DNA of 64,000 bases from Streptomyces pseudovenezuelae (GCF_029892565.1 NZ_JARXVH010000007.1:1-64000); one strand, 5' to 3'; counted from the stretch's first letter, positions 8,614 to 17,176 are shown. Numbers and translations: made by a program. Notes: a model not told the origin generated them from the sequence alone.

Positions 8614-9072
8614 TCACGTGCTCGCCGCGCCCACCCGACGTCCGTCGCCCGGACCCACACCCCGACCCCGTACCCACGGCGCGAGTTGAAGGACCCCGAA
8701 CGTCAACTCGACGGCGAGGAACAGCCACAGAAGCCGGGACACACCGTGGACGAGTGCGTACGCCTGCCACGTCGCGAAAAGGACCCGCGCGATGCCGTCG
8801 AACGCCCCGTACTCCGGCAGCGGTCTGACGATGCGCAGGGCGGCCCAGACGACCACCACCGAGCCCATCAGATTGGCGAACAGCGTCTGCCACGGGTCGA
8901 GTTCGGGTAGACCGCCGAGACCGAGCGCGCTCCCTGACGACGACAGTGCGTCGTGTACGAGGGCGTAGGTCCACGGGGTCGCGAACCCGGCCGTGACGAC
9001 CAGGTCGTACCAGGCGCTCGCCCGTACGAGGCGGAGGTAGGCGGGATGCGCGGGCGTGCGAAGGCGGCTCAC
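8614..9072 (-). CDS. Small integral membrane protein, likely MerR target
   Basis: A 152-residue protein with about four transmembrane helices (roughly residues 22-42, 63-83, 95-110 and 112-130) and no recognised domain. It begins at ATG 9072 and is divergent from a MerR regulator. The promoter on this strand has the 19-bp spacer typical of MerR-controlled genes, so this protein is probably the regulator's target, perhaps involved in responding to a small toxic compound. It converges on the SDR gene with a 40-base gap. Confidence 0.65.
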   Translation of the reverse strand: MSRLRTPAHPAYLRLVRASAWYDLVVTAGFATPWTYALVHDALSSSGSALGLGGLPELDPWQTLFANLMGSVVVVWAALRIVRPLPEYGAFDGIARVLFATWQAYALVHGVSRLLWLFLAVELTFGVLQLAPWVRGRGVGPGDGRRVGAAST

Positions 9073-9159
9073 GGTGCGGCTCCTGCTGGTCTCGAGACTG
9101 ACAACGGGGATGGATCGGGGACTGGTCTCGGGGGGTGGACTCGTGGAGGGAACGCTCGA

Positions 9160-9190
9160 CGCTAAACAGTGGAGTACGGTCCAAGGTCAA
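9160..9190 (-). promoter_or_regulatory. MerR-type promoter with 19-bp spacer
   Basis: Read on the minus strand there is a -35 TTGACC (9185-9190) and a -10 TTAGCG (9160-9165) separated by exactly 19 bp. The spacer is centred on the dyad TGGA-N6-TCCA (9170-9183). Overlong spacers with a central dyad are the hallmark of promoters that MerR proteins twist open. It points toward the membrane protein gene at 8614-9072. Confidence 0.65.
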
Positions 9191-9216
9191 GCCCGGCAGT
9201 TGACGGAGGGGCGCGC

Positions 9217-9621
9217 GTGCGCATCGGGGAACTTGCCGCGCAGGCAGGCATGACCAGGGACACGATCCGGTTCTACGAGAAGGTCGGCCTCGTCGAAGGC
9301 CGGCGGCTGCCCAACGGGTACCGGGACTTTCCGCCCGAGACGGTGGCCTGGTTGCAGTACGTCCGCACCGCGCAGGCCCTCGGGTTCTCGCTGTCGGAGA
9401 TCGCGCGGAACGGCGAGAGACTGCGCGAGGCGCCGGACGACGCGGCGGAACTGTCCGCGCTCTTCGAGGAGAAGATCCAGGTCATCGACGCCCGTATCGC
9501 CGAACTCACCTCGCTGCGGGCCGACTTGGCCACCCGCGTCGGCACCGGATGCCCCCTGCGGGCCGCCGACCGGCCCGTCTCGTCGAACGGCGGCGGATTC
9601 GAGAAACTCGGACGGCGGTAG
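9217..9621 (+). CDS. MerR family transcriptional regulator
   Basis: A 134-residue regulator with the MerR winged helix (RIGELAAQAGMTRDTIRFYEKVGLV at residues 2-26, then YRDF) and a long dimerisation coiled coil (about 76-110). The C-terminal tail has a single Cys (TGCPLRA), fewer than metal-sensing members such as MerR or CueR usually need, so the inducer is uncertain. The start is GTG 9217 behind a GGAGGGG site. It probably controls the divergent membrane protein gene through the dyad at 9170-9183. Confidence 0.85.
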   Translation: MRIGELAAQAGMTRDTIRFYEKVGLVEGRRLPNGYRDFPPETVAWLQYVRTAQALGFSLSEIARNGERLREAPDDAAELSALFEEKIQVIDARIAELTSLRADLATRVGTGCPLRAADRPVSSNGGGFEKLGRR

Positions 9622-9685
9622 GCAGGGGCACGCGCCCTCGAAAACCAGTTGCCCCCGGGACCCCGTACCCGGCTCAATGCCATGT

Positions 9686-10813
9686 ATGGCCGACATTCAG
9701 GGCTCTTACGACGACCTCTTCAACGCCGTGCCCAGCGCACTGGCCGCCCTCCTCGACGAGGGGGACGCCGGTGGGTCGGTGGCCGTCTTCGTGGACGGGG
9801 AGCCCGTGGTGGACGTGTGGGGCGGGTTCGCGGACGCGGCCCGCACCGTGCCGTGGCAGCGGGACACGATCGTCAACGTCTACTCCGTCACCAAGACGAT
9901 GACCGCGCTCACCGCACTGGTCCTCGCCGACCGCGGTGAGCTGGACATGGACGCGCCCGTCGCCCGCTACTGGCCGGAGTTCGCGGCGGCCGGCAAGGAC
10001 GGTGTGCTGGTACGGCATCTGCTCTCGCACACCGCGGGCGTGCCCGACTTCGAGGGACCGTGGTCCGCCGAGGACGTCTACGACTGGTCGTCCGCCACCG
10101 CCCGGCTCGCCGCGCAGGCCCCGGAGTGGGAACCGGGCACCGCCGCCGGGTACCACTCGCTCACCCAGGGGTTCCTGGTCGGCGAGGTCGTACGCCGGAT
10201 CACCGGGCGCACCCCGGGCGAGTTCTTCGCCGAGGAGATCGCCGGACCGCTGGGCGCCGACTTCCACATGGGCCTTGCCGCCGAGCACGACCACCGGGTG
10301 GCGCTCACGGTCCCGCCGCCGTCCCACGACGAGGACTACACCTCCAGCGCTCCCGGGATCGGCGCACCAACTCCCGCCCCCGGTACGGGAATCCGCGTCC
10401 GGGACGGGAACAGCGTGGCCTGGCGCCGCGCCCAGATCCCCGCCGCGAGCGGTTTCGGCAACGCCCGTTCGGTCGCCCTCGTGCAGTCGGTGATGGCGTG
10501 CGGCGGATCGGTGGGCGAGGTACGACTGTTGTCGCGGGCGGGGTGCGATCGGGCGTGGGTGGAACAGTTCCAGGGCCAGGACCGCCTCCTGGGCATGCCT
10601 GTCCGATACGGCCTGGGCTACGGGCTGTTCGGCAACACCTACGGCTGGGGCGGCTGGGGCGGCTCCCTCGTCATGGTCGAACCCGACGCCCGTACGGCGA
10701 TCGCCTACGTCACCAACCAGATGCGCGAACCCGGCGACGACAGCCGGGGGTTGGAGATGGTGATGGCCGCGTATGACGGCCTCCAGGGACTGCAGGCGAA
10801 GGCCGCCAGGTGA
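9686..10813 (+). CDS. Serine hydrolase, class C beta-lactamase/EstB-like
   Basis: A 375-residue serine hydrolase of the beta-lactamase/penicillin-binding-protein fold. The nucleophile motif is SVTK (Ser67, Lys70), the second motif is YHS (Tyr156), and a glycine-rich WGGWGG stretch replaces KTG near residue 330, as in EstB-type esterases. No signal peptide is present, so it is probably cytoplasmic and more likely an esterase or amidase than an antibiotic-resistance enzyme. The start could be ATG 9686 or ATG 9677. It is translationally coupled (4-base overlap) to the next gene. Confidence 0.85.
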   Translation: MADIQGSYDDLFNAVPSALAALLDEGDAGGSVAVFVDGEPVVDVWGGFADAARTVPWQRDTIVNVYSVTKTMTALTALVLADRGELDMDAPVARYWPEFAAAGKDGVLVRHLLSHTAGVPDFEGPWSAEDVYDWSSATARLAAQAPEWEPGTAAGYHSLTQGFLVGEVVRRITGRTPGEFFAEEIAGPLGADFHMGLAAEHDHRVALTVPPPSHDEDYTSSAPGIGAPTPAPGTGIRVRDGNSVAWRRAQIPAASGFGNARSVALVQSVMACGGSVGEVRLLSRAGCDRAWVEQFQGQDRLLGMPVRYGLGYGLFGNTYGWGGWGGSLVMVEPDARTAIAYVTNQMREPGDDSRGLEMVMAAYDGLQGLQAKAAR

Positions 10814-11496
10814 GCAACGGGGCGTCGTCGACGTCGACCGACGGGCTCACGCCCGCGACGCCCCCAGCACCCTCAACGCCCTCAGCGCCGGCACCGGCGC
10901 CGCCCTCAACACCAGCAGCCCTCCCGGAGTTGGCCGCCCTCTGGCGCGCCCGCCACCCATCGGTCCCGCCCTTCGCCCACACCTTCCGCACCACGTACCC
11001 GGACGTCTGGGTCCGCTTCCACAGCCTCCCCGGCTCGAAGCGCTACCCGGAGTCCGAGGACGAGTACGCGATCGTGCTGCACCGCTACAACACCGTCCTC
11101 GACGAGCTGTTCGCGGGCCGCGAGGTGTACGTCGTCACCGCGGACTGGTCGACCACGCCGACCGGCCCCGGCAGGTACCCGCTACGACAGCGGCTCCACC
11201 CGGACGGCGTCCGGTGGTGGATCGAGTCCGAAGAGGACGATCCCGACTCCGAGTTCCACATCCACTCCCGCTTCTACGCCGCCCTCCGCCCGTGGCAACA
11301 CGGCTGCGCCGACGCCCTGTTGCGCGCTGTCGCCGACGACACGCTCGCCGAGGTCTTCGTCACCGACACCGAACTCCGCCGTATCCACGTCCCGTACGAC
11401 GGCGGCGCGGACGTCCTGCTCACCACGCCCGCGGAGCGGGACGCACTGCGCGCCCGCCACCCCGACTGGCTCCCCCGCAACTCGGCCGGCCTCTGA
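10810..11496 (+). CDS. DUF3885-like hypothetical protein
   Basis: A 228-residue protein. The N-terminus is Pro/Ala/Ser-rich and disordered (about 1-38). The body has the pattern WVRFHSLPGSKRYPE, DEYAIVLHRYNTVLDELF and VYVVTADWS that I associate with DUF3885 proteins, a family without known function. Its GTG start overlaps the stop of the serine hydrolase (GTGA), so the two genes are almost certainly one transcript. Confidence 0.7.
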   Translation: MSNGASSTSTDGLTPATPPAPSTPSAPAPAPPSTPAALPELAALWRARHPSVPPFAHTFRTTYPDVWVRFHSLPGSKRYPESEDEYAIVLHRYNTVLDELFAGREVYVVTADWSTTPTGPGRYPLRQRLHPDGVRWWIESEEDDPDSEFHIHSRFYAALRPWQHGCADALLRAVADDTLAEVFVTDTELRRIHVPYDGGADVLLTTPAERDALRARHPDWLPRNSAGL

Positions 11497-11525
11497 CGAC
11501 CCGCCCCGCCCCCGAACACCCCGCC

Positions 11526-12293
11526 TCACCCCAACCGCTCCCCCAAGAACTCCTCCCACGTCCGCTTCCCGCACTCCGCCCCCTCCACCGTCAGGTTCGC
11601 CCCCGCCCGATACGCCCGCCCCACCTTCCCGGGCACCCGCACCGGCAGGGTCGGGCGGTTGCGGCGGCCGAGGAGTTGGCGGTACGGGCGGACCAGGGCG
11701 GGGAGGTCGTAGAGCTTGGGGCCGGTCAGGTCGGGGACCAGGCCGGCGGGGGCGTTGAGGGTCAACTCGACCAGCCGCGCAGCGACTTCGCAGGCGTCGA
11801 CCGGTTGGAGGCGGAGGCCGCCGGGGGCCGGGAGGACGGGGAGCCTGGCCATCTTCTCGACCATCGTCAGCGCCAAGTCGTGGAACTGGGCCGCGCGGAG
11901 GGTGGTCCAGGGGATGCCGGAGTCGGCGATCGCCCGCTCCGATTCCAGCTTCGTCCGCACCCACGCCAGCGGGACCCGGTCCGCGCCGACGACCGAGATG
12001 TAGACGAGGTGGTGGACGCCGGACACGCGGGCCGCCCGTACCAGGTGGCGGGTCGCCTCGTCGTCGCCCTTGGGGCCGCCGGACAGGTGCAGGACGGTCT
12101 CCGTGCCGTCGAGCGCCGCTGCGATGCCCTCGCCCTTGAGCAGGTCGCCGGTGACGTACTCGACGCCGTCCGCCGAGGGGCGGCTGTGCCGGCTCAGGAC
12201 GCGGACCTCGTGGCCGGCCGCCCGGAGGAGGGGGACGACGTGGCGCCCGAGGGTGCCGGTTCCGCCGGTGACCAGGATGGATGACGTCGACAT
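11526..12293 (-). CDS. NmrA/SDR-like NAD(P)-binding protein
   Basis: A 255-residue atypical short-chain dehydrogenase. It starts with a Rossmann motif GGTGTLGRHV (residues 10-19), followed by a strand ending in SRHSRP that suggests NADP binding. YISVVGAD and a later WTTLRAAQFHD block are typical of NmrA-like sugar-epimerase-fold proteins, which often sense redox state or act as quinone or flavin reductases. The usual YxxxK catalytic pair is not clear. The function is unknown. Confidence 0.8.
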   Translation of the reverse strand: MSTSSILVTGGTGTLGRHVVPLLRAAGHEVRVLSRHSRPSADGVEYVTGDLLKGEGIAAALDGTETVLHLSGGPKGDDEATRHLVRAARVSGVHHLVYISVVGADRVPLAWVRTKLESERAIADSGIPWTTLRAAQFHDLALTMVEKMARLPVLPAPGGLRLQPVDACEVAARLVELTLNAPAGLVPDLTGPKLYDLPALVRPYRQLLGRRNRPTLPVRVPGKVGRAYRAGANLTVEGAECGKRTWEEFLGERLG

Positions 12294-12395
12294 GATCTGC
12301 GCTCCCTGTTCGTCATGATGCTCGGTGCCTTCACCGACATGACCCCTCGGCGCGGAGGAATGTGACAGACGAGAGGGAGAAGTTTTCGGCGGGGA

Positions 12396-12779
12396 TCAAC
12401 TCCCGCTGCCGTACGGCCTGGTGAGGATCTCCAGGCTGTGGCCGTTCGGGTCGTCGAAGTAGCTGCCGCGGCCGCCGTCGTTGTGGTTGATCTCGCCGGG
12501 GCGGTGGTGGAAGGGGTCCGCCCAGTAGGTCAGGCCCGCCTCCCGGACGCGGGCGAAGATGGTGTCGAAGTCGTCCTCCGAGACCAGGAACGCGTAGTGC
12601 TGCGGCGTGATGTCGCCGGCGGTGTCCATGTAGTCGAGCGTCACGCCGTTCGGGATCTCGACGGGGATGAACGGCCCGTACTGCGGGCTCACCTTCAGTC
12701 CCAGGATGTCGGCGAGGAACCGGGCCGACGTCTGCTTGTCATGTGCGGCGACGATGGTGTGGTTCAGCTGCACGGTCAT
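12396..12779 (-). CDS. VOC family (glyoxalase-like) protein
   Basis: A 127-residue vicinal-oxygen-chelate protein with the two beta-alpha-beta-beta-beta modules of the family. A metal-type His is in the first strand (NHTIV) and a Glu in the last strand (NGHSLEILTRPYG). Members include glyoxalases, dioxygenases and antibiotic-binding resistance proteins; which applies here cannot be told. The ATG at 12779 lies 40 bases from the iron box at 12820-12840, so iron control of this gene as well is possible. Confidence 0.85.
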   Translation of the reverse strand: MTVQLNHTIVAAHDKQTSARFLADILGLKVSPQYGPFIPVEIPNGVTLDYMDTAGDITPQHYAFLVSEDDFDTIFARVREAGLTYWADPFHHRPGEINHNDGGRGSYFDDPNGHSLEILTRPYGSGS

Positions 12780-12819
12780 CGTGTGGGCCTCCTCACGCCC
12801 AACATACTCCGCAAGGAAG

Positions 12820-12840
12820 TTAAGGTAAGGCTTGCCTTAA
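12820..12840. promoter_or_regulatory. Iron box (DtxR/DmdR1-type operator)
   Basis: A 21-bp near-palindrome with left half TTAAGGTAAGG and right half CTTGCCTTAA. It resembles the DmdR1/DtxR consensus TTAGGTTAGGCTCACCTAA. It sits 49 bases before the GTG of the siderophore-binding lipoprotein, so the uptake operon is probably repressed by iron-loaded DmdR1. Confidence 0.85.
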
Positions 12841-12888
12841 CAGGATCAATGGCGATCGACGTGATCGATGTGTATCGGAGTAGCAGTC

Positions 12889-13938
12889 GTGCGTGCAGTG
12901 GGATTGAAGGCCGTCGTGGCCGCGACCGTCGTCGGAGGGCTGCTCGCCGGGTGTTCCTCCTCGGACAGCGGTGACAGCGGCACCGAGAAGAAGGCCGGCG
13001 CGCAGAACAAGGTCATCGGCGCCTCCGAGGGACCGTCCGCCGCCCCCAGCACGCTCGCCGACGGCATGGGCGCCGACCCGGACACGGACGGGACGTTCCC
13101 CCGTACCGTCACGCACTTCGAGGGCAGGACCACCGTCAAGTCGGCGCCGAAGAAGATCGCCGTGCTCAGCACCGGTCAGCTCGACGACCTGCTCTCGCTG
13201 GGGACCGTGCCGACGGCCACCACGCGCGCCGACAACGCCGGTCTCGTACCCGACTACCTGGCGGACGCCTTCCCCAAGTACAAGGCACAGCTCGCCGACA
13301 TGACCGACGCGGGCACGCGCCAGGCGCCCAACCTGGAGACGCTCGCCGCCGCCAAGCCGGACCTGATCCTCGCCAACGACTCGCTCGGCGACCTCTATCC
13401 GAAGCTGTCGAAGATCGCGCCCACCGTGATCACCGCAGGCAACGGCATCAACTGGAAGCGCGACCTGCTGCTGGTCGGCGACGCCATCGGCAAGGGGCAG
13501 CAGGCGCAGAAGCTGCTCGACGGCATCGTCGGTGACGCGGCCACGAAGGGGAAGACGGTCACGGGCGACCCGACCGTCTCCATGGTGCGCTTCACGCCCG
13601 ACCGCACGCGTATGTTCGGCGTCTCCTCCTTCACCGGTTCCATCGCCGTCGACATGGGGCTGAAGCGGCCCAAGTCCCAGCAGTTCACGGCCATTTCGGA
13701 GGACATCGGCGCGGAGAGCATCGACACCGCCGACGGTGACTGGATCTTCTACTCCGTCCAGGGCGACGCCGGCAAGACCGACGCGGCGAGCGTGCTCGCC
13801 GGGCCGCTGTGGAAGTCGATGGCCGGCGTCAAGGCCGGACACGCGGTCAAGGTCGACGACGACCCCTGGTACCTCAACGCCGGTCCCACCGCCGCCCGTC
13901 TGGTCGTACAGCAGCTCGCCGAGCACCTCGGCACGTGA
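12889..13938 (+). CDS. Iron-siderophore ABC transporter, substrate-binding lipoprotein
   Basis: A 349-residue FecB/FepB-type binding protein. The lipoprotein signal has the lipobox LLAGC near residues 17-21, followed by a Ser/Gly/Asp linker. The binding domain carries the family pattern APKKIAVLSTGQLDDLLSLG, then LETLAAAKPDLILAN, and ends with VKVDDDPWYLNAGPTAARLVVQQL. It would sit on the outer face of the membrane and hand ferric siderophore to the two permeases. The start is GTG 12889 with GGAG 8 bases upstream. The iron box lies just before it and its stop overlaps the next start. Confidence 0.93.
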   Translation: MRAVGLKAVVAATVVGGLLAGCSSSDSGDSGTEKKAGAQNKVIGASEGPSAAPSTLADGMGADPDTDGTFPRTVTHFEGRTTVKSAPKKIAVLSTGQLDDLLSLGTVPTATTRADNAGLVPDYLADAFPKYKAQLADMTDAGTRQAPNLETLAAAKPDLILANDSLGDLYPKLSKIAPTVITAGNGINWKRDLLLVGDAIGKGQQAQKLLDGIVGDAATKGKTVTGDPTVSMVRFTPDRTRMFGVSSFTGSIAVDMGLKRPKSQQFTAISEDIGAESIDTADGDWIFYSVQGDAGKTDAASVLAGPLWKSMAGVKAGHAVKVDDDPWYLNAGPTAARLVVQQLAEHLGT

Positions 13939-14924
13939 CCCGACGCCTCGCCTGGCCGGCCGCCGCCCTCGTGGTGGCGGTCGCCGCGCTGCTCAGCCTC
14001 GCCGTCGGCACCCGGGCCGTTCCGCCGTCCGCGGTCCTCGACGCCCTTGTGCACGGCGGGAGTTCACCGGACGCACTGGTCGTACGGTCGCTGCGACTGC
14101 CGCGTACCGAGGTCGGACTGACGGCGGGCGCTGCACTCGGCCTGGCAGGCGCGGCCCTCCAGGCCGTCACCCGCAACCCGCTCGCCGACCCGGGCATCCT
14201 CGGGCTGAGCCAGGGGGCGGCGGCCGGCGTGGTCTTCGCGATCGCCTTCGGCGCCGGGGGCTACGGCTTCGGCGGCTACGTCTGGTACGCCTTCGCCGGC
14301 GCCGTCGTGGCCGCCTTCCTCGTGTACGGGATCGCCTCGCGCGGCCGGGGCGGGGCGTCACCGGTGAAACTGGCGCTCGCCGGGACCGCGTTGTCCGCGA
14401 TGACCGCCGGCGCCACCACCGTCGTCCTCACCTCCAGCTCCGCCACGCTCGACCAGTTCCGCTTCTGGCAGGTCGGCTCGCTCAGCGGACGGGACACCGA
14501 CACCGTCGTACGCATGCTGCCGTTCCTCCTCGTCGGGGCGCTGCTGGTGATCGGATGCGCGCGCGGCCTGGACGCGCTGGCCCTCGGCGACGAGACGGCC
14601 CGGGCGCTGGGGCACCGGGTGGGGTTGGTCCGGGGGTGTGCGGCGCTCGGCGCGACCCTGCTGACGGCTGCCGCGGTGGCTGCCGCGGGGCCGATCGCAT
14701 TTGTGGGCCTCGCGGTGCCGCATCTGGCTCGGCGACTGGTGACCGGGGGGTATCGGTCGGTACTGCCACTGTCCGCGCTGCTCGGGGCGGCGCTGCTGGT
14801 CGGCGCGGATGTGGCGGGGCGGGTGGTACGGGCTCCTGCGGAGGTGCCGGCCGGGGTGATGACGGCGTTGGTGGGGGTGCCGGTGCTGGTGGTGCTGGTG
14901 CGGCGTAAAGGAACGACGAGTTGA
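13935..14924 (+). CDS. FecCD-type siderophore ABC permease 1
   Basis: A 329-residue permease with about nine membrane segments. It has the family marks: LRLPRTEVGLTAGAALGLAGAALQ, VTRNPLADPGILGLSQGA and the cytoplasmic coupling motif FVGLAVPHLARRL. Its GTG start overlaps the stop of the binding lipoprotein by 4 bases. It would form a heterodimer with the next gene product. No ATPase gene follows in this cluster, so the energising subunit must be encoded elsewhere. Confidence 0.93.
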   Translation: MTRRLAWPAAALVVAVAALLSLAVGTRAVPPSAVLDALVHGGSSPDALVVRSLRLPRTEVGLTAGAALGLAGAALQAVTRNPLADPGILGLSQGAAAGVVFAIAFGAGGYGFGGYVWYAFAGAVVAAFLVYGIASRGRGGASPVKLALAGTALSAMTAGATTVVLTSSSATLDQFRFWQVGSLSGRDTDTVVRMLPFLLVGALLVIGCARGLDALALGDETARALGHRVGLVRGCAALGATLLTAAAVAAAGPIAFVGLAVPHLARRLVTGGYRSVLPLSALLGAALLVGADVAGRVVRAPAEVPAGVMTALVGVPVLVVLVRRKGTTS

Positions 14925-16066
14925 GAGGTACCCGGGGTCGCAGCGACGAGGTGGGGCACGCAGCCCGGCGCTTGCGGAGTGCCGCTGCGCCCAGCCGTGC
15001 CGCCCTGGCGGCACGGCTGGGCGCAGTTGGGGCGGCGGCTGGAACTACCATCTTCCGCCCCCACCCCCGTATCTCCCTCCTCCTCCACCGCCGTTCCGCC
15101 ACCGTCGCTGTCCTCCTCTTCTTCCTCCTCGCCGCCGTCATGCTCGCCTCCGCCTGTCTCGGGCAGACGTACATCTCGCCGGTCGAGGTGTGGCACACGT
15201 TGCGTACGGGAGCCGGGCCCTACGAGCTCGTCGTCGGGGAGTTGCGGGTGCCGCGGATCGTGCTCGGCGCGCTCGTCGGGGCCGCGCTCGGACTGTCCGG
15301 GGCGCTCGTGCAGACCGTCACCCGGAATCCGCTGGCCAGTCCCGATGTGATCGGGGTCGGGCACGGGGCCGCCGCCGCGACCGTGCTGGCGCTGTCCACC
15401 GGGGTCATCGCCTCGCCCGGCGCGTTGCCGATCGTGTCCGTGGTGGGCGGCCTTGCCGCCGCCGCGCTCGTGTACGTACTGGCGTGGCGGCACGGGATGC
15501 AGCCGAGCCGGTTCGTGCTGACCGGGGTGGGGATCGGGGTCGCCCTGTCCGCAGTCGTGCAGCTGTATCTCACCGACAGTGAGCTGGAGGCCGCCGAACA
15601 GGTCAAGCTGTGGTTGACCGGGAGCCTGAACGGGCGCGGCTGGGAGCAGGCCGGGCCGCTGGGCGTCGTACTGCTGCTGTCGCTGCCCGCGCTGGTGTGG
15701 GCGAGCCGGGCGACGCGGCCGCTCGGGCTCGACCCGGAGACGGCCGCCGCGCTCGGGGTACGGGTGGACCGGGTCCGGCTCGGGCTCACCGTCCTCGGTG
15801 TCGTCCTCGCCGCGACGGCGACCGGAGCGGCGGGGCCGATCGGGTTCGTCGCGCTGACCGCGCCGCAGTTGGCCCGCCGGCTCACGCGGACGCCTCAACT
15901 GCCGCTGCTCAACGCCGCGTTGACGGGGGCCGTGATCCTGGTCGGCGCCGATCTCGTGGCCCGTACGCTGCTGCCCCCGCTGGAGATCCCGGTCGGCGCG
16001 CTCACCTCGCTCGTCGGCGGGCCGTATCTGCTGTGGCTGCTGGGCAGGCGTACGACGACGTACTGA
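14921..16066 (+). CDS. FecCD-type siderophore ABC permease 2
   Basis: A 381-residue permease. From about residue 60 it is a normal FecCD protein (LRVPRIVLGALVGAALGLSGALVQ, VTRNPLASPDVIGVGHGA, GFVALTAPQLARRL). I chose TTG 14921 because AAAGGA lies 8 bases upstream and it overlaps the previous stop; GTG 14951 is the alternative. The first 50 residues are Ala/Arg-rich and unlike the family, because a large palindrome (14985-15026) lies inside the frame. No start codon is available between the palindrome and the first membrane helix, so the repeat seems to be translated. Confidence 0.88.
   Translation: MRGTRGRSDEVGHAARRLRSAAAPSRAALAARLGAVGAAAGTTIFRPHPRISLLLHRRSATVAVLLFFLLAAVMLASACLGQTYISPVEVWHTLRTGAGPYELVVGELRVPRIVLGALVGAALGLSGALVQTVTRNPLASPDVIGVGHGAAAATVLALSTGVIASPGALPIVSVVGGLAAAALVYVLAWRHGMQPSRFVLTGVGIGVALSAVVQLYLTDSELEAAEQVKLWLTGSLNGRGWEQAGPLGVVLLLSLPALVWASRATRPLGLDPETAAALGVRVDRVRLGLTVLGVVLAATATGAAGPIGFVALTAPQLARRLTRTPQLPLLNAALTGAVILVGADLVARTLLPPLEIPVGALTSLVGGPYLLWLLGRRTTTY
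14985..15026. repeat. Perfect 42-bp palindrome inside a permease reading frame
   Basis: Two 20-base arms (14985-15004 and 15007-15026, starting CTGCGCCCAGCC) are exact reverse complements with a 2-base gap. The sequence just before it (about 14945-14984) resembles intergenic Streptomyces repeats that I have seen with the same CAGCCCGGCGC...GTGCCGCTGCG lead-in. It looks like a mobile palindromic repeat inserted in the 5' end of the second permease gene. Confidence 0.75.
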
Positions 16067-16098
16067 CGGCCCCGGAGGAGTGCGCCTCCGGGGCCGTC
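16065..16098. terminator. Bidirectional terminator
   Basis: A 14-bp perfect stem (16065-16078 with 16085-16098, GACGGCCCCGGAGG and its complement) with a 6-base loop overlaps the stop codon of the second permease. It lies between convergent genes and can serve both the siderophore operon and the alcohol dehydrogenase gene. Confidence 0.8.
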
Positions 16099-16135
16099 AG
16101 GTCGATCGGGACCTGGCCCGGTTCCTGGATCGCGA

Positions 16136-17176
16136 TCAGATGGTCGCCGTGTCGATCACGAAGCGGTAGCGGACGTCGCTGTTGAGCACCCGCTCGTACG
16201 CCTCGTTGATCTCGGAGGCGCTGATCAGCTCGATCTCCGCGCCGAAGCCGTGCTCGGCGCAGAAGTCGAGCATCTCCTGGGTCTCGCGGATGCCGCCGAT
16301 GCTGGAGCCGGCGAGGGTCTTGCGGCCGGCGATCACCGAGAAGAGGTTGAGGGAGATGGGCTCCTCGGGGGCGCCGACGTTCACCAGGGCGCCGTCGGCC
16401 CGCAGCAGCGCCAGGAACGCGCCGAAGTCCAGCGGGGCGGAGACCGTCGAGATGATCAGGTCGAAGGTGCCGCGCAGCTCCTCGAAGGTCTTCGGGTCGC
16501 TGGTCGCGTAGTAGTGGTCGGCGCCCAGCTTCAGGCCGTCGTCCTGCTTGCGCAGCGACTGGGAAAGGACCGTGACCTCCGCGCCGAGCGCGTGCGCGAT
16601 CTTGACGGCCATGTGACCGAGGCCACCGAAGCCGATCACGGCGACCTTCTTGCCGGGACCCGCGTTCCAGTGCTTGAGCGGGGAGTACGTGGTGATGCCG
16701 GCGCACAGGAGCGGGGCGGCCACGTCGAGGGAGAGGCCGTCGGGGACCCGGACGACGAAGTTCTCGTCGACGACGACCTTCTCGGAGTAGCCGCCGTAGG
16801 TGACCTCGCCGTCCTTGCCGACGGCGTTGTACGTGCCGACGTTGCCGCCGGTGCAGTACTGCTCCAGGCCCGCCTTGCAGTTGTCGCACTCGCGGCAGGA
16901 GTCGACCAGGCAGCCGACGCCGACGCGGTCGCCGACCTGGTGCCGGGTGACGCCGGGGCCGACCTCGGAGACGACGCCCGCGATCTCGTGGCCCGGGACC
17001 ATCGGGAAGATCGCCTCGCCCCAGCCCTCACGGGCCTGGTGGATGTCCGAGTGGCAGATACCGGCGAACTTGATGTCGATCAGGACGTCGAACTCGCCGA
17101 CCGGGCGGCGTTCGATGGTGGTGCGCTCCAGCGGCGCCTTGGCGGCGGGAGCGGCGTACGCGGCAACGGTGGTCAT
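16136..17176 (-). CDS. Zinc-dependent NAD(P) alcohol dehydrogenase (CAD/YahK type)
   Basis: A 346-residue medium-chain dehydrogenase. The catalytic zinc ligands are Cys41 (GICHSDIH), His63-Glu64 (PGHE) and a later Cys (LLCAGITTY). The structural zinc uses Cys94, Cys97, Cys100 and Cys108. The Rossmann motif GFGGLGHMAVK follows at about 178-188. It probably reduces aldehydes to alcohols in the cytoplasm with NADPH, like YahK. The start is ATG 17176 with AGGAGA upstream. It is divergent from an MmyB-type regulator that may control it. Confidence 0.92.
   Translation of the reverse strand: MTTVAAYAAPAAKAPLERTTIERRPVGEFDVLIDIKFAGICHSDIHQAREGWGEAIFPMVPGHEIAGVVSEVGPGVTRHQVGDRVGVGCLVDSCRECDNCKAGLEQYCTGGNVGTYNAVGKDGEVTYGGYSEKVVVDENFVVRVPDGLSLDVAAPLLCAGITTYSPLKHWNAGPGKKVAVIGFGGLGHMAVKIAHALGAEVTVLSQSLRKQDDGLKLGADHYYATSDPKTFEELRGTFDLIISTVSAPLDFGAFLALLRADGALVNVGAPEEPISLNLFSVIAGRKTLAGSSIGGIRETQEMLDFCAEHGFGAEIELISASEINEAYERVLNSDVRYRFVIDTATI

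Noticed and set aside
9686..10813. Antibiotic-resistance beta-lactamase
   Set aside because: The SxxK and Tyr motifs fit the fold, but no signal peptide and no KTG triad are present; an esterase-like role is more likely.
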